Notes under the pieces: generated by a model
Seen by the model: only the letters and a program-made list of their open reading frames with translations
Told to the model about the DNA's origin: nothing
The model's database searches: none
In this document: positions 34,937 through 43,749 of the stretch, in pieces
How the letters are laid out: every line of letters begins with the position of its first letter
Position numbering within the stretch: position 1 is the stretch's first letter
Source of the DNA: DATBGS01 sp036557885
GTDB taxonomy: Bacteria; Chloroflexota; Ktedonobacteria; Ktedonobacterales; DATBGS01
Direction of reading: 5' to 3'
Length of the DNA: 64,000 nucleotides
Assembly: GCA_036557885.1 (NCBI GenBank)
Contig: DATBGS010000122.1
Coordinates: 65,093-129,092 of the forward strand
Program-made: the position numbers and the translations under genes

Positions 34937-35093
34937 GGGCTGGCGACTAAAGATCGCGCCTAGAGGCGTCTGCGGACGCCACCAAGTCCGCCTGCGCGGA
35001 CTCCCCACCCCAGGTACGCCCACCTTCGTCCTAACCCGCGCAGGCAGGTTTCGTGGCCGTAGGCCCATAGGCGCGATCTTTAGTCGCCAGCCC
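34937..35093. mobile_element. 157-base MITE-like element with perfect 25-base terminal inverted repeats
   Basis: The ends 34937-34961 (GGGCTGGCGACTAAAGATCG + CGCCT) and 35069-35093 are exact reverse complements. The interior holds smaller palindromes, including AGTCCGCCTGCGCGGACT. No ORF of interest. No target-site duplication is obvious. A decayed relative lies at 14041-14172 and a fragment (CTAAAGATCGCACCT) near 62804-62818. Confidence 0.75.
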
Positions 35094-35126
35094 TGGTAGC
35101 CCGCCAATATTGGCGGGCTACCAGGG
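35091..35126 (-). terminator. 36-base perfect palindrome
   Basis: CCCTGGTAGCCCGCCA / TGGCGGGCTACCAGGG around ATAT, abutting the right end of the MITE-like element and 7 bases from the stop of the zinc-ribbon gene. Likely ends that transcript. Confidence 0.7.
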
Positions 35127-35133
35127 CTGCTGC

Positions 35134-37194
35134 TCAAGAACGTATCGGGCCTGGCGGGTTCGGGGGCTGCGGCCCCGATCTACTCTCAGGATTGGATGCC
35201 TGGGTGCGCGCGTCCGAGATGCTGCCAGAGCCAGGGGCTTGCGTGGGCGCGTGCCAGATGTCCGCGCTGCCCGGATAGGCTGGCGGTGTTTGGGGTGGAG
35301 GTGCTCCGCCGCCAGGGATGAGCGTTTGCGCGTGGTGGAGGTCAAGCGGCCCAGAAAACCTGGTGGGAGCGGCTGCGCCTGGTTCCATCGGCCAGGTGGC
35401 ATAGGCGATGGGAGCTGGTTGGGGCGGCGTGCCTGTGCGCGCGAGGATGGCACCTGGCACGCCAAAAATGGCGCCGTAGAGCAGGGTGGCAATGAGGCTC
35501 CACAGCAACGATGGGCCAAAGCTGATGGAGACGCCTAGCACAGAGGCAGTAATCGAGGAGATGAACGCTATGACCACCATGCCGAGGGCGGCCATACCAG
35601 CCAGCAGCAGGCCGGTGCCGGTGGCTTCTGCGGCAGTGCTGTCGTAGGCAAAACGCGCGGCGCGTCGTCCCCCCAGGAAGAAGGCGATGGCTGGAATGAC
35701 CAGCAAGAGGTAGAGCAAGGCGCCCTTTGTCCCCGGCCCACAATCCGCCCCGATCAGGCCAATGCTGGTGTTCAGGACGGCACCCAGACCACCGCCAGTA
35801 AGCTGAAGCGGCGCGCCGAGGGAGAGGGCCATGACCCATCCCGCCAGAGGCGGGCTATCTACCAGAAACCAGGCAGGGCCAGAAAGCCCGTTGCTGCTAA
35901 GGCTGGAAGGGAGCGTGGGGGATGGGGCAGTTGCGGGCTGTTGGAGGAAGATATGGCAGGTGGATGGCCTTGAGGTTCCCAGGCTTACCGAGCCTTCGCT
36001 TTGCAGGGTGGGGCCACCAATCTGCGCCAGGAGATAGAGGGCCAGGACCAGCGCCAGGCAGATTGAAAAAAGGACGGTCAGGCTGAATCTGGCGCCAGCC
36101 CAGGCTGCGCGCAGTCGTGTGTTCCTGCGATTGAGTGGGCCGGTGGTGGCTGTGGGGAAGGAGCGGGCACGCAGATAGCCGCCCAATGCGCCAAAGATCA
36201 GCCCGCAGAGGAGGCTGTTCAGGAATACGGAAAGCGCGTCTGGGGCTATGGTGAGCGTGGTGGCGCTGCTGGAGCCGCTGGATGTGCTGAGGTCAACTGA
36301 GGTGACGAAGCTAAGCAGGAGGGCGAGCAGGGCGTAGACAAGACAGACAGACGCTCCTCGCATCATGCTGAAAAGGCGGCGCCCGGTGTAATCGGTGGAG
36401 GCGGCGAAGTAGCCCCCAAACAGAAGGCCAAGGACCGGGATGAGCAGAAACACGGTGGCTGGCGGTGTGACGGAGAGGCTGTTGGAGATGCTGGCGCTCA
36501 CAGGGGTAACGCTTGCGGTTTCCCCCAGCTTAAAGATGAAGGTGCTGCGATGGGCATAATCAAAGAGCACCAGCGGGTTTGAGTAGAAGGAGATGCTGTG
36601 GCCGCCGCCAGAAGCGCTGACGCTGCCGGAAACGAGATTGAGCAGCGCGGCGACGCTGGTAAAGGGTTGATCCAGGACGCCCCCCAGCAGCAGGCTACAG
36701 ATGACCGCGAGGAAGAAGGCTACGACAAAGCTGAGCAATCCTCCGACCAACGCGCCAAACCAGACGTTTCCGGCGGTGGTAGGTTGCAGGCGGCTGAGAA
36801 AGCGCTGCTGGACGCCGTTTGTATGCGCGAGCGCTATCCCAGGGCGCGGCGTTGGCCCAAAGAGCGTTTCGAGCAGCGGCCTGGCTGGTGGCGGCGGAGG
36901 CGGTGCGCTGCCGGTTGGCCCGGCGCTGGTGAGCCAGGCTGATGGTGGGATGGGTGGCGGCGCATTGAATTGTTCGCCAGCGGGCGGGAACTGCTGCCCA
37001 GCATGTGTCTGAGAGGGCCATTGCCCCGCTGGTGGCGGTGCATACATACCAGTGGATGACTGGGGCTGGGCAGGCGGCTGGAGGCCAGGGGCGGTGAAGC
37101 CAGCAGGCATACCTGGCGGCAGGACGGGTTCCTGACAGCGGGGGCAGGCGGTTGCACCTGCTGAGAGTTCAGCGCCACAGCGACGGCAAAACAT
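35134..37194 (-). CDS. Zinc-ribbon polytopic membrane protein, unknown function
   Basis: 686 residues. N-terminal zinc ribbon (C3-x2-C6 and C17-x2-C20), then a ~100-residue Pro/Gln/Gly-rich disordered segment, and about nine or ten membrane helices between about 135 and 620 (for example FGALVGGLLSFVVAFFLAVI and VIPAIAFFLGG). The C-terminal ~80 residues are again Pro-rich and polar. Architecture recalls YIP1-like or zinc_ribbon_2 membrane proteins; no catalytic motif is seen. Promoter with a large inverted repeat lies directly upstream. Confidence 0.8.
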   Translation of the reverse strand: MFCRRCGAELSAGATACPRCQEPVLPPGMPAGFTAPGLQPPAQPQSSTGMYAPPPAGQWPSQTHAGQQFPPAGEQFNAPPPIPPSAWLTSAGPTGSAPPPPPPARPLLETLFGPTPRPGIALAHTNGVQQRFLSRLQPTTAGNVWFGALVGGLLSFVVAFFLAVICSLLLGGVLDQPFTSVAALLNLVSGSVSASGGGHSISFYSNPLVLFDYAHRSTFIFKLGETASVTPVSASISNSLSVTPPATVFLLIPVLGLLFGGYFAASTDYTGRRLFSMMRGASVCLVYALLALLLSFVTSVDLSTSSGSSSATTLTIAPDALSVFLNSLLCGLIFGALGGYLRARSFPTATTGPLNRRNTRLRAAWAGARFSLTVLFSICLALVLALYLLAQIGGPTLQSEGSVSLGTSRPSTCHIFLQQPATAPSPTLPSSLSSNGLSGPAWFLVDSPPLAGWVMALSLGAPLQLTGGGLGAVLNTSIGLIGADCGPGTKGALLYLLLVIPAIAFFLGGRRAARFAYDSTAAEATGTGLLLAGMAALGMVVIAFISSITASVLGVSISFGPSLLWSLIATLLYGAIFGVPGAILARTGTPPQPAPIAYATWPMEPGAAAPTRFSGPLDLHHAQTLIPGGGAPPPQTPPAYPGSADIWHAPTQAPGSGSISDARTQASNPESRSGPQPPNPPGPIRS

Positions 37195-37248
37195 GATGTG
37201 TGCTCCTTCATGACAATTGTGGCTGCATGCGTGCAGCGCGTTGAGGCA

Positions 37249-37277
37249 AGCATAGCATGACTCGTCACGCTATGCAA
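37249..37277 (-). promoter_or_regulatory. Promoter with overlapping inverted repeat
   Basis: Minus strand: TTGCAT (37272-37277), 17-base spacer, TATGCT (37249-37254) with TG upstream. A 26-base inverted repeat (37250-37275; 22 of 26 positions symmetric, arms GCATAGC..GCTATGC) spans exactly the -35 to -10 interval, a position typical of a repressor operator. Confidence 0.68.
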
Positions 37278-37388
37278 GAGCTTCCTTGCGCGCTCTTGGG
37301 CACAAGCTGACCAGGGAGCACTTCTGGGCAAGACAACAGATGGCTGGGTGTACAGGAAAACCCAGCCACCTGTTGTTTGTGCTTTGGG

Positions 37389-37661
37389 CTAGATTTCCAG
37401 GCCCAGCTTTTTAGCAAGCGCCTGATTTGATGGCTCGACGAGCACGGTGCCATCGGGGAACAGGATGGTGGGGACGCTGCGCATGCCGTTGTTGAGAGCC
37501 ATAACGGTCTGGGCGGCGTCGGGGTGTTCTTCGATGTTGATTTCTAAGTAAGGAATCTGGTGCAGGTCGAAAAAGCGCTTGGAACGCCGACAATCCCCGC
37601 ACCAGGTGGTGGAGTACATTTGTATCTGCTGTGGTTTTGGTGTCGCTGTTTTCTTCTTCAT
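37389..37661 (-). CDS. Glutaredoxin-like (mycoredoxin-type) protein
   Basis: 90 residues from ATG 37661. Thioredoxin fold: IQMYSTTWCGDCRRSKRFF with the CGDC active site (Cys21, Cys24), EINIEEHPDAAQ, cis-Pro in RSVPTILFPDG. The W-C-G-D-C motif and length match the Mrx1/glutaredoxin-like group that uses low-molecular-weight thiols other than glutathione. Promoter at 37719-37747. Confidence 0.88.
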   Translation of the reverse strand: MKKKTATPKPQQIQMYSTTWCGDCRRSKRFFDLHQIPYLEINIEEHPDAAQTVMALNNGMRSVPTILFPDGTVLVEPSNQALAKKLGLEI

Positions 37662-37718
37662 TGGTTCGCTTTCTCGCGGGCACACCGGCGAAACATCCGC
37701 CCGCCCATTACTATAAAA

Positions 37719-37747
37719 AGTATAGCATAAGATGGAGCCAATTGCCA
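37719..37747 (-). promoter_or_regulatory. Promoter of glutaredoxin-like gene
   Basis: Minus strand: TGGCAA (37742-37747), 17-base spacer, TGC-extended TATACT (37719-37724). Leader ~52 bases. Confidence 0.72.
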
Positions 37748-38009
37748 GCCCTTCGAAGCAAGCGTAGTATTGGAAAATGGCGAGAACTGTGCGACAATAT
37801 AGAGGAAATTGTTGAGATAGGGACCAGCCAGTATTGCTGGTGTTCGCGGCGTGAGATTTGCCATAGCGGGTTGCAGAGTGAGGGAGGATGCTGGGAGGGC
37901 AAGCTCCTGCGAGCGCAGGACAGGCCGTTATGGGGCATGGGCGCGTGAGGCTGAGGGGGAGCCGCCAATTGGGGAAGGAACGGCAGCAATATCTGCCGCA
38001 GTGTAACCG

Positions 38010-38966
38010 ATGGAGACTTCTATTCGTCTCTTCCACATGAACGACGCTGATAAGCCTCAAGAGGGAACGCCATCGCAGCAGGATGGAACTGTTGGAGCGA
38101 TTGCGCCCCAGGTGAGCAACTCACTGGCTGCACCGGCGGCCAATGGTCACAATGCGGGAGAAACAGCAATGGCACGCTCTGAACTGCTGGAGGTGGCAGA
38201 CCCCGATGTCGAGGGTGCTGCGGCCCAGGCTACAGTTGAGTGCGAGAAGGCAGGGATTCACAGGAAGGTGGATGTCTTGCCGGATGCTGCCAGGGTGGAG
38301 GATGTGGATGAGGAAGACGAGGAGGATGAGGACGACCTTGAGGTAGCTGTCACTGCTGAGGCCGGGGATGGTCTGATTGATCTGTCTGGTTTTGAGGCGA
38401 TGTTCGAGCGGTTCCAGACGCCGATTATCAATTTTATCTTTCGGCTGGTGGGAAACCGTGAACAGGCGTATGATTTGGCACAAGATGTGTTTGTGAAGGC
38501 GTACAAAGCGCTGGCCGGGGGAACGAGAATTCATTCTGGCGCGCTTTCGGCCTGGCTGTATCGTATCGCTGCGAATACGGCCACTGATGCGCTGCGCCGC
38601 AAACGCCTGATTGCCTGGCTGCCGCTTTCGCTCTTTCAAGAGGATCGCGGGGTGGGATCAGGCGGCGGCTCCGACGCCGGGGGAAGAGATGAGCACTTCC
38701 CAGGGTCGGCCAGTCTGTACAACGGCGGAGGCAATCAGGGTGGGCGTTTTGAGCAGCGGGTTGCTGATCGGGAAATTGTGGAAAAGGTGCTCAGTAAGTT
38801 GCCGGAAAAGTATTCGGTGTGTTTGTTGCTGTATGAACACCAGGGTTTTTCGTGTAATGAGATTGCGGATGTGTTAAAGATTAGTCCGTCAGCGGTGAAG
38901 ATGCGACTGATGCGTGCGCGCGAGCGCTTTATTTCGCTCTATCAACAGGAGGAAGCAGGTCCATGA
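38010..38966 (+). CDS. ECF-type RNA polymerase sigma factor with long acidic N-terminus
   Basis: 318 residues (ATG 38037 would remove 9). The first ~125 residues are an extra, disordered, strongly acidic segment (VEDVDEEDEEDEDDLEV). Region 2 follows with FERFQTPIINFIFRLVGN and AYDLAQDVFVKAYKAL. A Gly-rich linker (GSGGGSDAGGRDEHF) separates it from region 4: LPEKYSVCLLLYEHQGFSC, NEIADVLKISPSAVKMRLMRARE. Ordinary ECF factors are ~180 residues. Overlaps its anti-sigma partner in ATGA. A hairpin (37981-37998) precedes the start. Confidence 0.9.
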   Translation: METSIRLFHMNDADKPQEGTPSQQDGTVGAIAPQVSNSLAAPAANGHNAGETAMARSELLEVADPDVEGAAAQATVECEKAGIHRKVDVLPDAARVEDVDEEDEEDEDDLEVAVTAEAGDGLIDLSGFEAMFERFQTPIINFIFRLVGNREQAYDLAQDVFVKAYKALAGGTRIHSGALSAWLYRIAANTATDALRRKRLIAWLPLSLFQEDRGVGSGGGSDAGGRDEHFPGSASLYNGGGNQGGRFEQRVADREIVEKVLSKLPEKYSVCLLLYEHQGFSCNEIADVLKISPSAVKMRLMRARERFISLYQQEEAGP

Positions 38967-40576
38967 CGTGCAAGCAGGCCCGGCAGCTTCTGGCTGCCTC
39001 TCGGCGGGGTGATTGCTCACCTGGGGATTACGCCGAACTGCAAGCGCATCTGGCGGGGTGTGAAGGATGCCGCACGCGAGATGTTGAATATCAGCAGGTT
39101 GGGGAGGCGATTGGCTCCCTGCCGGAGATCGCGCCTCCACCTGATTTTTTGGCGCGGGTGCTGGCAGCAGCGCGGGCTGAGGAAAGCCAGGCTGCGCAAC
39201 CCACCGCTGCGAAGAAGGCGCCAGAAACCGTTGTGGTGACTGGGCCAACGGACGCTTCATATTTCCCCACGCTGCGGAAGGTGGTGGCCGAACGGCGCGT
39301 GCGCGTGGTCCCTTTGCGGGGCCAGGTGAGTCCTGCGGCTACGTTTGCGCTGCGCTATGGCGCGGCAATGGCTGCCGCGTTCATGCTGTTCAGCCTGGGC
39401 AGCCTTATGCTGGTGCAGTTGTTGTATAACCATCCAGGAACTCCGCCAATATCTTGTGTGGGATGCCAATCGTTACACACCTCTTACTATGCTGCGGATT
39501 CGACTTATCCGTTTGTGTCAGATGCCATTGCCAGCGAGGATGGGCACACGATTGTGTACGCGGCGCGTACTGCCGATGGTCAGTATATGCTGGAGGCGCT
39601 GACAGAACCAAGCAGGCAAAGCGTGGACTTGTTGCCAGCCCCGGTTTCCGAGCCAATTACGCTGGAAGGCTGGGCGCGTGGATGGGTGCTCTGGTCCGAG
39701 GGGGATACAGCCCTGGGAGCACATTGGACGCTGAACGCGACGCAGATGCTTCCGGCGCTGGCAGGGGCCACCACCACTTTGCAAATTGCTGAGGGCGGGC
39801 AGGCTGATGCTGCGGGTCCGGCGGCGCTGCATGGGGTGCATGAATCTGGCTCGCTGGTGCTGGTGGCCGAGGAAATGGCTGATAGGCATGGGCGGTTGCT
39901 GGAGTTTGATCTGGCGCAGGTTAGCGCGGTCAAGCCGGTGGTGCTTGCCAGCGCGCAGCCAGAGCATCTGATTGCTGACCCTGCTACCGATGGTTCCAGC
40001 GTCTATTGGGCGGATGAGTGGCGCGACCTTGACGGGACGCTGCATGGCGATATTTATCGGCGCATACCCGATAGTCAGCCGGTGCAGGTGACCCACACTG
40101 GTTTTTCGTTCTCGCCTATGCTGGTGAGCAATATGCTGATCTGGCTGGGGGCACCAGCGGCGCAGGCAGATGCGAAGTCGGACGGCCAGAGCACACCAAC
40201 GATCACCCCAACCTCGACGGGAACGCTGACACCTGTTGGTGGCAGCGCGAGCACGGCACCTGTGATGGGGACGCTGTGGGAGGAAGCGTTGGATGGTCGG
40301 CCTGACCTGGACAGCGGCCCGAAAAAGCAGATCACGCAGACGGCTGCTGACCCGGAGGCGGGCGCGACATTTGTTGCCTGGCAGGATGGCAATGGCAACT
40401 ATTCGCTTTACGACGTGACCACTGATCATGTGCAGCCGCTGAACACCTATATCTCCGATCCTCTGGTGTTCTCGGTGTCGCCAAAAGCGGTGCTCTGGGT
40501 GACGGCGGATAAATCCGCAGACACGCAGACCCCGGCGAAGACAACCATTAACGTGCTGGCCTGGCCGCAAAAATAA
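38963..40576 (+). CDS. Membrane anti-sigma factor with zinc finger and large external domain
   Basis: 537 residues. N-terminal zf-HC2 anti-sigma domain (Cys3, His29-x3-Cys33-x2-Cys36 in HLAGCEGC), a single membrane helix (about 133-156, AAAFMLFSLGSLMLVQLLY), then ~380 extracytoplasmic residues with repeated short beta segments (AYGLLI-like strands absent; VYAARTADGQYMLEAL, SVYWADEWRDLDG, FVAWQDGNGNYSLYDV), suggesting a TolB-like beta-propeller. Such a sensor domain would release the co-encoded sigma factor on an envelope signal (inference). Confidence 0.87.
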   Translation: MTCKQARQLLAASRRGDCSPGDYAELQAHLAGCEGCRTRDVEYQQVGEAIGSLPEIAPPPDFLARVLAAARAEESQAAQPTAAKKAPETVVVTGPTDASYFPTLRKVVAERRVRVVPLRGQVSPAATFALRYGAAMAAAFMLFSLGSLMLVQLLYNHPGTPPISCVGCQSLHTSYYAADSTYPFVSDAIASEDGHTIVYAARTADGQYMLEALTEPSRQSVDLLPAPVSEPITLEGWARGWVLWSEGDTALGAHWTLNATQMLPALAGATTTLQIAEGGQADAAGPAALHGVHESGSLVLVAEEMADRHGRLLEFDLAQVSAVKPVVLASAQPEHLIADPATDGSSVYWADEWRDLDGTLHGDIYRRIPDSQPVQVTHTGFSFSPMLVSNMLIWLGAPAAQADAKSDGQSTPTITPTSTGTLTPVGGSASTAPVMGTLWEEALDGRPDLDSGPKKQITQTAADPEAGATFVAWQDGNGNYSLYDVTTDHVQPLNTYISDPLVFSVSPKAVLWVTADKSADTQTPAKTTINVLAWPQK

Positions 40577-40585
40577 GGCGAATAG

Positions 40586-40634
40586 CCCGGAGGGGACTGA
40601 CACGCTCAGCGTGTCAGTCCCCTCCGGGTGTTTT
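40586..40634. terminator. 21-bp bidirectional terminator
   Basis: Perfect inverted repeat: arms 40586-40606 and 40608-40628, followed by TGTTTT in the plus direction. Between the convergent anti-sigma gene and rlmB. The rlmB stop codon lies at its edge. Confidence 0.9.
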
Positions 40635-41386
40635 CAGGCATGAGGCTGGTCTGGCTTTGCGCGCTGCCGCCAGGCGGCGTAGAGGACGATGGAGCCAGCA
40701 ACGGCGGCGTTGAGCGAGTTGATCTGGCCGCGCATGGGCAGCCGCACCAGGAAATCGCAGTGCTCGCGCACGAGGCGGCTGATGCCCTTGCCTTCGCTGC
40801 CCACGACCAGCGCGAGCGGGCGGTCCAGGTCTACGCGGTCATAGTCCTGGGTGGCTTCCCCGGCCAGCCCAACGACCCAGATGCCGCGTTTTTTGAGCGT
40901 GTCCACTGCGCGGGTGAGGTTCGTGACCTGCGCCACCAGCAGATGCTCAACGGCTCCGGCAGAGCTTTTATCTACCGCCGGGGTCAGTCCGGCGGCGCGA
41001 TGCTCCGGCAGAATGAGGCCATGCGCGCCGACGGCTTCGGCGGTGCGCAGGAGCGACCCCAGGTTGTGAATGTCCTGGATGGAATCCAGCATGAGCAAGA
41101 GCGGTGGCTCCCCGCGCTGCTCTGCCAGCGCCAGGATGTCTTCCAGCGAGGCGTAGTCGCGCGGGGCGACGCTGGCGACGCAGCCCTGATGCACCGCGCC
41201 GCGCGTCAGGTCGTCCAGACGACGGCGCGGCGTATATTCAACGGGGACGTGCCGACGCTCGGCCTCGCTGAGCAGGTCTTGCACGCCTGCCTCGCGTGTG
41301 CCTTCGGCCAGCAAGAGCCGGTAGACCTTGCGGTTTGAGCGCAGCGTCTCCAACACGGGGTTGCGTCCCCAGACGTAATCGGCCAT
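40634..41386 (-). CDS. rlmB: 23S rRNA 2'-O-ribose methyltransferase, SpoU family
   Basis: 250 residues. N-terminal RNA-binding segment (YVWGRNPVLETLRSNRKVYRLLLAEG), then the SPOUT knot with the three SpoU motifs: NLGSLLRTAEAVGAHGLILP, LALVVGSEGKGISRLV, and RLPMRGQINSLNAAVAGSIVLY. Probable methylation of G2251 or an equivalent 23S rRNA residue; the TrmH-like specificity cannot be excluded by eye. Lies 4 bases after cysS, as in Bacillus-type clusters. Confidence 0.92.
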   Translation of the reverse strand: MADYVWGRNPVLETLRSNRKVYRLLLAEGTREAGVQDLLSEAERRHVPVEYTPRRRLDDLTRGAVHQGCVASVAPRDYASLEDILALAEQRGEPPLLLMLDSIQDIHNLGSLLRTAEAVGAHGLILPEHRAAGLTPAVDKSSAGAVEHLLVAQVTNLTRAVDTLKKRGIWVVGLAGEATQDYDRVDLDRPLALVVGSEGKGISRLVREHCDFLVRLPMRGQINSLNAAVAGSIVLYAAWRQRAKPDQPHA

Positions 41387-41390
41387 AGGC

Positions 41391-42848
41391 TTACGCCTTG
41401 AACTCCCAGGTGGTTTCCTGGGCGCGGTCTTTGAGAATCACGTTGTGGCGTGCCTCCAGTTCTTTGCGGATGCGGTCAGCCTCGCCCCATTGCTTGGCCT
41501 GGCGCGCGGCGTTGCGCTCGGCAATCAGACGCTCGATCTCGGCCAGCAGCGCCGGGTCGAGCTTCTGGGCCGCGTCCTCCTGCTCAATCTGCACGCCCAG
41601 CACCTGCATGATGAGTTCATCCAGCAGGTCCAGCGCGGCCTGAAGCGTGGCGGCTGCTTCTGGGGTGATCTCGGTGCCCTCCAGCACGGCGGCATAGTCG
41701 TTGGCGCGGCGCACGAAGTTGTCTATGGCCGCCAGCCCGCCGGAGGTGTTGAAGTCGTCATCCATCGCGGCGATAAAGGCGGCGCGCGTCTCCTCCACCG
41801 GGACGGCTGAGGCGATGGGCGCGGCAGAAGCGGTGTTTCCACTGCCGCCCTCACTGGCGCGGCGCAGCAGGCGCAGCAGATTGTTACGCAGCTCGACGTA
41901 GCGTGCCCAGCGCGGCTGTACCGCCGCCAGCGCTTCTTCGCTGTAGGCGATGGGGGCGCGGTAGTGGTGGCTGACCAGATACAGCCGGATGACGGGGGCC
42001 GGATATTTTTTGAGCATATCTATGAGCGGGATAAACACGTCGGAGTGCGCCATCTTTTTGTCGCCCAGGTTGAGCATGCCGACATGTACCCAATATTTGG
42101 CAAAAGGCGCGGTGTCGGTGGCGGCCTCGCTTTGGGCTATCTCGTTTTCATGGTGCGGGAAGATCAGATCGGTGCCGCCGCCATGAATATCAATTTTTTC
42201 GCCCAGGGTGTCCAGCGCCATTGTGGAGCACTCGATGTGCCAGCCAGGGCGCCCATGCCCCCAGGGACTTTCCCAGAAGGGTTCGCCGGGCTTGGCGGCT
42301 TTCCAGAGGGCAAAATCGCGCGGGTCGCGCTTTTTGGGGTCTGGCTCGATGCGTGCCCCGGCATTGAGCAGGTCTTCATCGGGCTGGTGCGAGAGGCGCC
42401 CGTAGCGCGGGAAGGAACTGACGGCGTAAAACACGTCGCCGCCTGATGCGTAGGCGTGGCCTTTGTCCACCAGGGTTTGGATCATGGCGATGATCTTGGG
42501 CATGTACTGGGTGACGTAGGTGTACTGATCGGCACGGCGCACGTTGAGCGGATCAATGGCAGCAAAGTAGCGATCAATATAGCGTTTGGCGGCTTCGGCA
42601 GCGGGGATGCCCTCGCGTTGGCCTGCGGCAATGATCTTGTCGTCTACATCGGTAAAGTTCTGGATGTAGCGCACAGGATAGCCGCGATATTCCAGGTAGC
42701 GGCGGATGACATCGTTGAGCACAAAGTTGCGCGCGTGGCCGATGTGCGGCTCGTTTTTGGGCGTCAGGCCGCAGACGTACATTTTGACGGGCAGGGCATA
42801 CGGTTCAAAGACTTCTTCGCGCCCGGATTCGGTGTTGTGAATGAGCAT
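41391..42848 (-). CDS. cysS: Cysteinyl-tRNA synthetase with altered KMSKS motif
   Basis: 485 residues, normal length. HIGH motif in CGLTPKNEPHIGHARN; zinc ligands in YVCGLTP, WHIECSTM and FPHHENEIAQSE; GARIEPD..DFALWKAAKPGEP and WGHGRPGWHIE are conserved. The KMSKS loop reads KKMAHSDVF (KMAHS codons 42042-42056), lacking the second lysine and the following LGN. Because the rest of the catalytic core is intact, it is probably active. C-terminal region with anticodon-binding helices is present. A 316-base region separates it from ispF. Confidence 0.93.
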   Translation of the reverse strand: MLIHNTESGREEVFEPYALPVKMYVCGLTPKNEPHIGHARNFVLNDVIRRYLEYRGYPVRYIQNFTDVDDKIIAAGQREGIPAAEAAKRYIDRYFAAIDPLNVRRADQYTYVTQYMPKIIAMIQTLVDKGHAYASGGDVFYAVSSFPRYGRLSHQPDEDLLNAGARIEPDPKKRDPRDFALWKAAKPGEPFWESPWGHGRPGWHIECSTMALDTLGEKIDIHGGGTDLIFPHHENEIAQSEAATDTAPFAKYWVHVGMLNLGDKKMAHSDVFIPLIDMLKKYPAPVIRLYLVSHHYRAPIAYSEEALAAVQPRWARYVELRNNLLRLLRRASEGGSGNTASAAPIASAVPVEETRAAFIAAMDDDFNTSGGLAAIDNFVRRANDYAAVLEGTEITPEAAATLQAALDLLDELIMQVLGVQIEQEDAAQKLDPALLAEIERLIAERNAARQAKQWGEADRIRKELEARHNVILKDRAQETTWEFKA

Positions 42849-43164
42849 AACGACTCCTTCGGGAGACAGCCAGCAAGAACGCTGGACAAGATGAGCAAAC
42901 AGCTATGCGAGTGGGAAGGAGCAGAGGTCGGGCCGCGAACTGGGGCGGGAGCAGAGCAGATTTCGGCGGAAAAGAGTAAAACCTATCTAAGCCTGCTGTT
43001 ACCGAACCCCAGGTTCGAGGCCCTTGCAACAGGCGCAGGTTGTCCATTCTTTGATGGTGAGCTTCATAGTGTGATGTGTACTCAAGCGATGAACTTTACC
43101 CTCTGATTGCAGTACATTCGGCATAACAAAAGTAGTGTACCACATTTTCTGCAACCTTGCGGAC
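42849..43164. other. 316-base non-coding gap between cysS and ispF
   Basis: Presumed cysS leader on the minus strand. Contains a 6-bp hairpin CGAACC-CCA-GGTTCG (43003-43017) and an AT-rich stretch at 43080-43150. No T-box signature and no convincing promoter were found. Confidence 0.4.
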
Positions 43165-43653
43165 TTACCCTGGCTGATCGTGCTCTAGCAGCGCCACCGC
43201 ATAGCAGCCAATGCCTTCTTTGCGCCCGGTGAAGCCGAGGCCGTCGGTGGTGGTGGCTTTGACGCTGATCTGGGCAAGCTCTATCTGCAACAGTTCGGCC
43301 AGGCGCGCGCGCATGGCGGGGATGTGCGGCTCCATGCGAGGTTCTTCTGCGACGATGACGGCATCCGCGTTGCCGACGCGCCAGCCATGTTGGGCGAGCA
43401 GATCGCGGGTGTAGATGAGGAAGGCGCTGCTGGGGGCATCTTTCCAGCGCGGGTCGCTGGAGGGGAAATGGCTGCCAATATCGCCCAGGGCTGCCGCGCC
43501 CAGCAGCGCGTCTACGACGGCGTGGATAAGCACGTCGGCATCGGAGTGGCCCGCCAGCCCGCGCTCATGGGGGATGGTGATGCCACCAATGATCAGGGGG
43601 CGCCCGGCTACGAAGCCATGCACGTCGTAGCCGATACCTATTCGTGTAGTCAT
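43165..43653 (-). CDS. ispF: 2-C-methyl-D-erythritol 2,4-cyclodiphosphate synthase
   Basis: 162 residues from ATG 43653; upstream in-frame extension rejected for lack of family similarity. MEP pathway enzyme forming MEcPP. Metal ligands in GIGYDVHGF and HSDADVLIHAVVDALLGA; GDIGSHFPSSDPRWK and C-terminal VKATTTDGLGFTGRKEGIG are all typical. Same pathway as ispD at 45665-46384, separated by one unrelated gene. Confidence 0.96.
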   Translation of the reverse strand: MTTRIGIGYDVHGFVAGRPLIIGGITIPHERGLAGHSDADVLIHAVVDALLGAAALGDIGSHFPSSDPRWKDAPSSAFLIYTRDLLAQHGWRVGNADAVIVAEEPRMEPHIPAMRARLAELLQIELAQISVKATTTDGLGFTGRKEGIGCYAVALLEHDQPG

Positions 43654-43749
43654 GTCAGGCGTGTCCTCAACGGATTGTATCGGATGCCCCGCCCAGGCTC
43701 CAGCATATCCCAATCAGTATACCCCACGCGCCAGTGTGAAGGTTAGCGG

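Noticed and set aside
42849..43164. T-box riboswitch upstream of cysS
   Set aside because: The AGGGTGGNACCGCG signature and a specifier stem were not found; GCGGCCCG near 42930 is only a partial resemblance.
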